Below, piece after piece: positions 7,019 to 16,300 of a stretch of 24,863 nt of DNA. Made by a program: the position numbers and the translations under genes. Positions within the stretch are counted from its first letter, which is position 1, and each line of letters opens with the position of its first letter. Origin of the DNA: JBJHCA01 sp050485785 (GTDB taxonomy: Bacteria > Bacteroidota > Bacteroidia > Chitinophagales > Saprospiraceae); the NCBI GenBank assembly GCA_050485785.1, contig JBJHCA010000048.1:1-24863 (forward strand). Reading direction: 5' to 3'. Below the pieces are notes generated by a model. That model saw only the letters and a program-made list of their open reading frames with translations, did not search any database and was not told where the DNA came from.

Positions 7019-9157
7019 ATGTATAAATGGATAACCTCCTCATACAATATCCTGATAGTATGTTTTTTGTTATGTCAAACTTTCTCACTCAGGGCTAATA
7101 CTCTTTGGGGGATTGCGGCTGACTCATGCCCGACCTTGCTCAATCCTGTGTCAATCGGGGCAGTGTGCGAAGTTTCGCTGGGCTATGCCTCCATAACGGC
7201 AGTTGGAATTGATACGCCGTTTACCTATTCCTGGACTTTTACTGGAACAGAAGACGTGGTTTCCACGGATTCTGAAGCCACAGATCTCGTTCCGGGAAAC
7301 TATGAGCTGGTAGTGACCAATGCCATGGGCAATTGCAGTGATACCATGTTGTTCAATATCCCGCTGCTCAATGTGCCTCAAGTGAGTATTACCGGAGTAT
7401 GGCCCGAGCATTGTGGTCAGCTCAATGGAAGCGCATCACTGTCGGTGGTAGGGGGTACCTCCCCGTACATTATCCACTGGTTTCCAGTAAACAATCCCGG
7501 AGATACCATTGCCCAGGGAGCCAATGCCACACAGATGCCGGCCGGAACCTACCTCGTACAGGTGTACAATCAGGACGGAACCTGCATGCAGCAGTTGTTT
7601 GTAACCATACCTGCCATCCGGGAACCCAATATTCAGGCTATCAACCTGATCAACGCAGACTGTGAACTGGGCAACGGAGCCATTATAGTTGCCGTTTCCG
7701 GTGGTGGCGGCCCTTATCAGTTTACCTGGTACAATACTACACATCCGGATATTCCTATATCTTCAGATTCCATTTTACAGAATGTTGTGGCCGGCACCTA
7801 CACTGTGGAAGTTTCGAATGCCAATGGTCAGTGTACTCAGACCGCAACGTTTACAGTTCAGAATTCCGGTGGACCGCAACTGGGCAGCCTGCAGGCTGTT
7901 GCTTCAGGTTGTGGACTCAGCAACGGGTCGGCATCGGTCACTCTCAGCGGTGGCAATGCGCCCTATATCACTACCTGGATCAATCCGGCCAATGGAGATA
8001 CACTGGGAACCGGCACATCAGTGGACGACCTGGCACCGGGAACTTATTACCTGGTTGCAGCCAATGCCGATAGTTCCTGTTCATTTCTTACCGGCTTTAC
8101 CATTGTCGAAACGGGAAGCGTGGTGATTGACAGTATTATTACCAATCCCGCCGGCTGTGACAGTGACGGTGGGTTTGCCTCGGTAGTGTTTTTTGGCGAC
8201 AGTGCAAATTATATTATCGAGTGGACCAACATGGCCAATCCCGGTGTGGTGATCTCTACAGACACCACCGCCACCAACCTAAGGGCAGGCACTTACCTGC
8301 TGACCATAAGTAATCTGGATGGGAGTTGTCCCACCACTGCTCAGGTGGTGATACCTACTTCCACCAATCTGCAACCTGTTTATCCCTTTGTGTTTAATAC
8401 CACCTGTGGTCGCAGCAACGGCAGAGCATCCGTGGTGCCCATTGGCGGAACTGAGCCGTTACAGTACCTGTGGACAGCCTCCGACGGCAGAATACTGAGC
8501 ATTGATTCGGTGGTTACCGATCTGCCGCATGGTTCCGGTTACCTGCTTACAGTAACCGATGCAGCCGGATGTATCTACGCCTACTATTTTGACATTGAAG
8601 ACAGTTTCGGGCCCATGTTTGATCTCAGTCCGGACACAGTGATCATGGCAGGCGGCAGTGCAATACTGGAGGCAACCAATTTCAACACTCAGAATTACAG
8701 TATTTCATGGTCGCCCACAATTAATCTGAGCTGCAATACCTGTGAAACGGTGGTGGCCACTCCAACATTCACAATCACCTATGCTCTGACCATGGTTGAT
8801 AGCAACAACTGTTCATTCACCGACACGGTGATGGTGACGGTTGAAGGAGTAGAGGAGGGCGTATACCTCCCTACCGCATTTACACCTAATAACGACGGGT
8901 TGAATGACCGGCTGAAAATCAATGGTGTGGGAGTATTACGCATCGATGACTGGAGTATATATTCCAAATCAGGGGCATTGATATATCAGGTGCGCAATGT
9001 ACCCGTTATTAACGACGATGTATATGACAATATAGCCTGGGACGGCCGTGTTAACGGCAGTTTTGTAGAGCCGGGTTCGTATGTTTACACCATCAGTGTA
9101 ACTTTCGAAAGCAACCGGACCGGATATAAAAGCGGAAGTTTTACACTGATAAGATAG
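7019..9157 (+). CDS. SprB-repeat surface protein with type B (CHU_C) T9SS sorting domain
   Basis: This 712-residue secreted protein has a signal peptide (about 1-27, cleaved near SLRA). It is followed by about six SprB-like repeats of ~80 residues (about 45-530), each with a core such as CGLSNGSASVTLSGGNAPY, a W on the next strand, an L.PGTY.L.V.N turn and a C after it. One Ig/PKD-like unit follows (~533-612, NLSCNTCETVVATPTFTITY), then a gliding-motility-associated C-terminal domain (615-712: YLPTAFTPNNDGLNDRLKI, WDGRVNG, PGSYVYTI). Such proteins cross the inner membrane by Sec and the outer membrane by the type IX system, and act as adhesins or, like SprB, in gliding. The porP/sprF-like gene starts 10 bp downstream and is almost certainly cotranscribed. 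A weak TAnnTTTG-like element (TAATCTTG) is at 6997-7004. Confidence 0.9.
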   Translation: MYKWITSSYNILIVCFLLCQTFSLRANTLWGIAADSCPTLLNPVSIGAVCEVSLGYASITAVGIDTPFTYSWTFTGTEDVVSTDSEATDLVPGNYELVVTNAMGNCSDTMLFNIPLLNVPQVSITGVWPEHCGQLNGSASLSVVGGTSPYIIHWFPVNNPGDTIAQGANATQMPAGTYLVQVYNQDGTCMQQLFVTIPAIREPNIQAINLINADCELGNGAIIVAVSGGGGPYQFTWYNTTHPDIPISSDSILQNVVAGTYTVEVSNANGQCTQTATFTVQNSGGPQLGSLQAVASGCGLSNGSASVTLSGGNAPYITTWINPANGDTLGTGTSVDDLAPGTYYLVAANADSSCSFLTGFTIVETGSVVIDSIITNPAGCDSDGGFASVVFFGDSANYIIEWTNMANPGVVISTDTTATNLRAGTYLLTISNLDGSCPTTAQVVIPTSTNLQPVYPFVFNTTCGRSNGRASVVPIGGTEPLQYLWTASDGRILSIDSVVTDLPHGSGYLLTVTDAAGCIYAYYFDIEDSFGPMFDLSPDTVIMAGGSAILEATNFNTQNYSISWSPTINLSCNTCETVVATPTFTITYALTMVDSNNCSFTDTVMVTVEGVEEGVYLPTAFTPNNDGLNDRLKINGVGVLRIDDWSIYSKSGALIYQVRNVPVINDDVYDNIAWDGRVNGSFVEPGSYVYTISVTFESNRTGYKSGSFTLIR
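7151..8608 (+). repeat. Array of about six SprB-type protein repeats
   Basis: Six units are recognised by the recurring C....NG.A.V...GG..PY...W core. They start near the cysteines of AVCEVSLG (C50), EHCGQLNG, ADCELGNG, SGCGLSNG, AGCDSDGG and TTCGRSNG. The first and fifth are the most divergent. The repeats are conserved in protein but not closely in DNA, so they are an old array rather than a recent expansion. Confidence 0.75.
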
Positions 9158-9167
9158 TATTACAAGC

Positions 9168-10214
9168 ATGAGATATAATTCAGTATACTTTTTATTTTTT
9201 GGGATAACTCTTTGTTGTGCGTTTGGCCTTAAGGCCCAGGACGCTCATTTGTCCCAGTTTTATGCAGCACCTATCATGCTCAATCCCGGCCTGACGGGCA
9301 ATTTTGACGGGTCATACCGGCTGGCTGCCGTTTACCGCGATCAGTGGCGAAGTGTGATGGATCATCCCTTCAGAACCTTTGCCGCATCATTTGATATGCG
9401 ACAGCGGCTTTCACGGCGTTCGCAAACACCTGATATGTTGGGTTTTGGCGTGGCTTTCCTAGCTGACCGTGCAGATCATTCCCGGTTTTCCACTACCTCG
9501 GTTTTGCTTTCAGGGGCTTTCCACAAAGCACTGAATACACGAGGCACTAATTATCTGAGCTTCGGTATTGCAGGCGGTATTAATCAGCGCGGCCTGATCT
9601 ACGACAATCTGGTGTTTAATGACCAGTTTAACGGAGTTGACGGGTATACTGATCCCAGTTCAGAAAATTTACCCAACAACAGCGTGGTCGTACCCGATTT
9701 TGGTGCCGGTGTGTTCTGGAACGTTATGCCTACACCCGAAGCCTCTTACCACCTGGGTTTTTCTGTACAGCATTTTCATCAGCCCAATATCAGTTTTTAC
9801 GGTGAAAGCAGCACAGAAATACCGCTGTACATGAAGATCAATGCTCAGGCCGGAGCCCAGTGGCAGGTTACCCGTGGCTTTCACCTCATCCCTCGCCTTT
9901 TGGCTAGCTGGCAAGGTCCCTATATGGAATACGTGGCAGGAATCAACGGCCGATTCAGTTTGGGCGAGTTTAATGAGCACGGCTTGTATCTGGGGGTGTG
10001 GTCACGGCCTGTCCATGCTTTCAGTGGTTTGTTTGACGTGGATGCTGTAATCTACATGGCCGGTATTGAGCTTGGAGCACTAAATATTGGACTGAGTTAT
10101 GATATGAACGTAAGCGGCCTGGCACGAGCCAGCAGCGGCTTTGGAGCATTTGAAGTATCGGTGATCTATATGGGCGATTACAGCAATGAGTCGGTCATGT
10201 GCCCCCGGTTTTAA
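9168..10214 (+). CDS. PorP/SprF family type IX secretion membrane protein
   Basis: This 348-residue protein has a signal peptide (about 1-24, ending GLKAQ) and then the family hallmark: DAHLSQFYAAPIMLNPGLTG, followed by RDQWRS and the F.AS.D pattern. The remainder is strand-rich and predicted to form an outer-membrane barrel, with repeated GFGV.FLADRADHSRFSTT-type strands and a closing strand at VSVIYMGDY. PorP itself belongs to the T9SS; SprF is needed for SprB export. Many Bacteroidota encode paralogues directly next to a CHU_C (type B) substrate, where they appear to deliver or hold that substrate at the surface. Here the gene lies 10 bp after one such substrate and 143 bp before another, so it may serve either or both. 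The 12 residues after GDY are an unremarkable tail. Confidence 0.92.
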   Translation: MRYNSVYFLFFGITLCCAFGLKAQDAHLSQFYAAPIMLNPGLTGNFDGSYRLAAVYRDQWRSVMDHPFRTFAASFDMRQRLSRRSQTPDMLGFGVAFLADRADHSRFSTTSVLLSGAFHKALNTRGTNYLSFGIAGGINQRGLIYDNLVFNDQFNGVDGYTDPSSENLPNNSVVVPDFGAGVFWNVMPTPEASYHLGFSVQHFHQPNISFYGESSTEIPLYMKINAQAGAQWQVTRGFHLIPRLLASWQGPYMEYVAGINGRFSLGEFNEHGLYLGVWSRPVHAFSGLFDVDAVIYMAGIELGALNIGLSYDMNVSGLARASSGFGAFEVSVIYMGDYSNESVMCPRF

Positions 10215-10357
10215 CATTTTGTCATATTGACGACAATTGAGTATGATTTCCGCTGAAAGTTGGCAATATCTTTCATTATCGAAAATTCTGACACAAAAAG
10301 GAAGGCGGATTTTTATACCTTTACCATACCAAATTTTTAATAGGTAATCACATTGCT
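10215..10357 (+). promoter_or_regulatory. Leader/promoter region of the giant adhesin gene
   Basis: 143 bp of AT-rich DNA after porP/sprF. TACCTTTA at 10316-10323 matches TAnnTTTG except for the last base. TGACACAAAA at 10289-10298 repeats a 10-mer found upstream of the polysaccharide operon at 1572-1581, at a similar distance from the start codon (59 versus 65 bp). TTGTC and GACAA near 10220-10237 could form a small hairpin. There is no strong terminator after porP/sprF, so readthrough into the adhesin is also possible. Confidence 0.3.
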
Positions 10358-13300
10358 ATGAGTAAATATTTACTGTTTTTTGCATTCATGTTCATTACAG
10401 GAATTATAGTCGGGCAAGCTCCGGTCAATAACACCTGTGTATTTGCTACATCCGTATTACTTGATGAGTGCTCGCAGCCTGGAGAGTTTACCACTTTGAA
10501 CTCAACGGTTTCAGTGATCACTGCCAACGGACAACCTTCCATACCCTCCTGCTGGCAGCAATCTGCCGGTGACGTTTGGTTCGTGGTGAACATTCCCATT
10601 GAGTTTGCAGACTCTGTGGTTGCCATCGATTTTTCGATCAACGCCGATATGTCTGATCCGGATCATATTCTTTACCCGCAAGTGGGTGTGTATGCATTCC
10701 CTGACCCCACGGTGGAATGTACTTCCAACAATGCACTGCAGCTCATTTATTGCGAGTCGGCAGAGCCCGGGCAAAACAGTTTGAATTTTTTCATCGACAT
10801 AGCGGAATTTGGAGGAGCAAGCTTGTTCTATATTCGCGTTTCATCCATTTTTACGACTGCGTCTGATTTTCCCACACCCGGCATGTGCAGCGGTGTTCCC
10901 TGCGGAGATTTCCAGATATGCATCAACTCGGTGATCGTACCAGAGAATGAGGATTGCCACAATGCTGCTGAAATTGCCATTGGCGATTGTACACCTGCGG
11001 GTGCTTACTCCACCGCGGGTTCTTCTCCTTCATCAGTAGTGATTGACAACGTGGTGACTGATCCGGGTTGCTGGGATGACACTTCCGGTGATGTTTGGTT
11101 TACTTTTGAAACGCCGGAATTCTGGTCTGATTCTGTATTGCTTTATGAATTCGTTATCCAGGGTGACATGATGTCGATTCCTACCAACGCTATTCAGCCT
11201 CAGTTTGCATTATACAGAATGGCTGATACACTGGGCACTTGTGATGATAATGGCCTCGAACTAGTACTTTGCGGACAGGCAGGTGCCGGAGAAACTTCGC
11301 TCATTACGTCTATTTTTGGAACAGAATTAGAGCTCTCGTCTACGTATTATATTCGAGTTGGATCAGTTCAAGCAGCTGGTGACACACTAGGTTATTGTCA
11401 GGGTGGCAATTGTGGTGATTTTACGCTTTGTATTAACTCATATCCTTATGTTGACGGCCCGGCTAATGATGAGTGTTCCAGTGCCATAGTATTGATACCC
11501 GATAACTGTCCGCAGAACGTGTACAGCATGTTTGGTTCCACCAACGACTTGTTTGGCAGTGAGAACTGCGGTGTGGAATCAGGCGGGGATGTCTGGTTTT
11601 CATTCAGTACACCGCCTACATGGGGTGACTCCATTCTGGCTTATGAATTACTGATCACTCCGGTAGGGCAGATGATACCCACCATATCGCTTTTTGAGTT
11701 TGACGGCACCGGTTCATCTTGTACCGAAACCGGATTTGAGCTCATCAGCTGTGCTTCCATGGAAACCGCCGAACCATTTCTGTTGGTCTACAATGTTAAT
11801 GATCTGCAGAATTCTACCACTTACTTTATACGGCTCAGTACAGAGGCCAGTGCCATTGATTCCCTGGGCTTGTGTCTGGGAGCCAATTGCGGTACATATC
11901 AGATATGTCTCACCATTGTTCCCGATTATCCGGAACCGGCCAACAATGATTGTGCCGGTGCTTTTGAGTTGGAATGGGAGGAGTGTGGCCCAAACAATAT
12001 TTTCACATCACTGGGTTCATCACCATCTTCCATTAGTGCTCCTGCCTGTTGGGACGACAGTGCCGGAGATGTGTGGTTTACTTTCGAAACTCCATTAGAA
12101 TGGGATGGTGAGCAAGATGTGATTGGGTACAAATTTAACCTGGCAGCCATCGATCCGAATATCAGTCATGCCATGTTTGCACAGTTTGCCCTGTACAAAT
12201 ACACGGGCCCCGGTGATTGCTCAGATTCCACCCTCGAATTGATCCATTGTGATCAGGCTAACGGAGCCGGTAGCACACTGCAGGTTGAGCTCGATCTGGA
12301 AGATCTCGATATGTCTTCTATGTATTATCTGCGTATCGGATCGGTATTACCTGAACCCATTGGACTTGATTCAGTTGGGCATTGCGTTGGCGCACATTGT
12401 GGTGACTTTTTACTTTGTATCGAAACTATTCTGGATTGTATCCCGGTAGAAAACAACAATTGCCCGCAGTCGATTACCGTGCCTTTTGATTTCTGTTCAG
12501 ACTTGAATGAGTACACCACGTATTGTTCAACACCTTCAACTATATGGAACATTCCCGAATTCAATAATCCTGATTGCTGGGATGATTTTTCCGGTGACGT
12601 TTGGTTCCTGTTTTTTGCTCCTTCTCAGTGGCCGGAAGGTATGGATGCCCTTGAAATCAAAGTGTCAGGAAACGACTCACTGGGCAATGCCATACTCAAT
12701 CCGCAGGTTGCCCTCTACAGAGTTTTGGGTTTCCCTTGTGGAATGAATAACCTCCTAGAACTTGATTGTGGTCAGGCTCAGTTGGGAAGCAATGAAGTTT
12801 CATTGATCATCGACCCGAACTCCCTGGATATTTCTACGCCGTATTACATACGGGTGGCTTCCACTGAGATCAATTTCGAATCTTTTGACGGTGATTTTCA
12901 GCTTTGTGTAAGGCCGTACTTTGAACCACCCGGAACGGATTGTGATAATCCTTACACGATTCCGGGTATACCATTTTCACATATAGCCTCTACGGAAGAT
13001 ACAGAGAATGCTACAACCGTTTCTCCTTGTCCCAACGACACCTATCTGCAGAGTAATGACTTTTTCTATGAACTCGTAGTTCAGGATTCGCTGTGTCTGG
13101 AGATCCGCGTAGTGGGTGATCCTTTTACCGGAGTTTATGTGTTTAATGGATGCCCTTATGAGCCCGGTTCAACCTGTGTTCAAAACTTTGGCGTACCTGC
13201 AGGTAATCCGACACTGCATTTTGTTCAACTCTTTAACCCCGGCACATATTATATAGTAGTTTCATCCACCAATGCCACACCATTCACTGAATTCACCATT

Positions 13301-16300
13301 GATATTACTGAGGCAGACTGCAGCCTTGAGCCAGGTCCCATTGATGTAACCTGTGTGCAGGATGGTACTGAACTGGCGTATTACATTGCCAAAGACTCCA
13401 ATATAATTTCGGATATCTACTTCCATTGCCCTCCTTGTGCTGCCGGTATTTTTACCTCCCCTAACATCACAAATTTTGATATCAAGGAAGGTATTGTGAT
13501 GACTTCAGGACTGGCAGAAAGTGCAGAAGGGCCCAATAACACAACCGCCGTGGTGTCCACATCACACTCTCCATGGGGAGGTGACGATGATCTTTCTGCA
13601 TACTCTAATCGCCCCACAAGGGATGCATGTATTCTGGAATTTGACGTGTATGCACATACCAATCTTCTATCTTTTAACTACATTTTTGGCTCTGAAGAAT
13701 ACCCCAACTGGTCAAGCCCCACATCTGCGTATAATGATGCCTTTGCATTCTTTATCAGTGGACCCGGAATTGACGGATTGAAGAACATGGCATTGATTAA
13801 GAATATTGATCATCCCAGTTTTGCTGTAGATTCAATGATCGGGGTGGCTATTAGCCACACTAGTCAATATGTAAACACATTATACTGGATCAATAACATG
13901 CCTAACCCACCATTTACCAATGTCAATGGTGTTCCTCCCGGCCCCGGCCCCGGACCTCTAGCCGGCACAGCGGTAGAATATAATGGCTATACCGTTACTT
14001 TGGTGGCAGAATCTACAGTTATACCGTGTCAGACCTACCGACTTAAATTAGTCATAGCTGACGGTTCTGACCACATTCTCGATTCCGGCGTGTTTATCGA
14101 AGCCAATAGTGTAACTACAGGACTTGGTGACTTTGATATTGTACTGGATGAACCTGATTTAGGTGGTGTGCTGGCCGGATGTGCCAATGCCATGCTGAAT
14201 ATTGCACTTCCGCAACCTGCAGAAGATACCATATATTACAGGTTGGATTTTAGCTGCGGTGAAGCCATCAATGGTGTTCATTTTGAGTATATCAACGATA
14301 CCATTATTTTCTACCCCGGAGAGATGTTGATTGAAATTCCCATTATCACCATTCCTGTTACTGATCCTACTGATTGCTGGTTAGATCCCCTTGATTTTTG
14401 TATTGAAATTCTACAGGATTCAGCTTTGGCCAACAACAGTAATTGTTTTGGAAGCATTGGTATCATCAACTTTGACCTTTTCTGTGATTTCGAACTTGAA
14501 GTTGGTCCGCTGAGTTCCATCACATGTGATGGCAGCCCGATACAACTTGTTGCAACCGGTGCTCTGGAGTACGAGTGGGCTCCTCAGGTCGGACTAAGCA
14601 ATGCATACATAGCTAATCCTATTGCTTCCCCCGGCGAATCAACAACATACATTGTAGGCGGTACTATCGGCCAGTGTACGAAGTACGATTCGGTGTATAT
14701 TGAGGTGGTGAACACCGGATTCATGATCGACAATCCCATTCCGCAGTGGATTTGTCGCTATGACTCAGTTCAGCTCAATGCCAGTACATTACTGCCCGAT
14801 GCTGTGATCACATGGTCACCCAATACCAATATTTCAGATGTCAACGTACCCAACCCAACGGTATGGCCTTTAACCAACACGGTTTACACCGCTACTTTAA
14901 CATACGAGTCATGTACGGAAGTGTTGTCCATACCGGTGAATGTAGACCCGTTTGAAATTCCTACAGTAATACCTGATGATACTATATGCCAGGGTACTTC
15001 CATACAACTGGCCACTATGAACGTTCCGGCTATCAGTATTTATCAGTGGACACCAACCACCGGACTGAACAACCCGAACAGCCCTACGCCTATAGCCACT
15101 CCTACTGAAACCACAACCTATATGCTGGTGACCACTTCGCCTATTACACAAGCCTGTAAGGATACGCAGTATGTAACCATTACGGTAGTGGAGATTTTCC
15201 TCGATCTGGATAATGAGCTCAAATACATTTGTAAAGGCGATCAGATTCAACTGAATGCATTGACCAATACCGGTGGCTTTGGTCTTACATGGACACCTGC
15301 CAATACACTTTCATGTAGCTCCGGCTGTGAGAATCCTATTGCTTCGCCTACGGTAACCACTACGTATACGGCTACCCTCCAGGTAGGTACATGTATTACT
15401 TCGGATCAGGTTACCGTAAGGGTTGATTCACTGCCTAATTCCAATGTCATACTAGATTCGATTATATGTGAAAACAACACCCCCGCATTTTTGATCATGA
15501 GTTATACGATATATACGCCCATCAGCCTGTATCCTGACATAGAGTTTGAATGGACACCTCCGCCAAATCCACCAGGGTTGTTGTACATTGGTAATTCTAC
15601 GCCGGAAAGCGGTAATATCATTGTGCTGATCAGTGAAACCACCCAGTTTATCAGGTGTATGACCAATAATGCATGTTTCAAATGTGACACGATCAATGTT
15701 GAAATCAAACCCCAGGCATTTGTGGATATCGTGCAATCTGATACCAGTATATGTGTCGGGGGAGAAGTTCAATTGAATGCTATTGTACAGCCTGAAGGTG
15801 AGTATGGCTTCTCATGGAGTCCGCCGGACGGGCTTAGCTGTGTGGATTGTCCTGATCCTGTCGCTTCTCCGCTTGTAACTACCACGTATACTGTAACCAG
15901 TGGTTATACAGATTGCTTTGACCAGGCATCTATCACCATAACTGTGGGAAGCCCGGATGTGGATTTGATCAGCGATACCCTGATCTGTGCCGGGCAATCC
16001 GTTCAAATTGGCCTTGCACACAGTGAAGCCACAACGTATAGCTGGACTACAAGTACCGGTGAGGTGGTACCTCCCATTGGCGATCCGGAAGTTACACCTC
16101 CGGTAACTACCACTTACATACTAACAGCCTATGTGGGTGATTGTGAAGTGGTTGATTCTGTGACCGTGTTTGTAGCTGCAGCACCTGTAATTGAGCTCTC
16201 GGCCAATGCCAGTGAATTTTGCAGTGGAGAGACCATAGAACTTTCGGTTCAAAGCTCAGAAAGTACGAGCATTACATGGTCAGGACCAAACCTCAATCAA

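Noticed and set aside
15452..15772. Minus-strand open frames in the Ig-like region of the giant adhesin
   Set aside because: They arise from the repetitive composition of the adhesin gene; none resembles a protein family.
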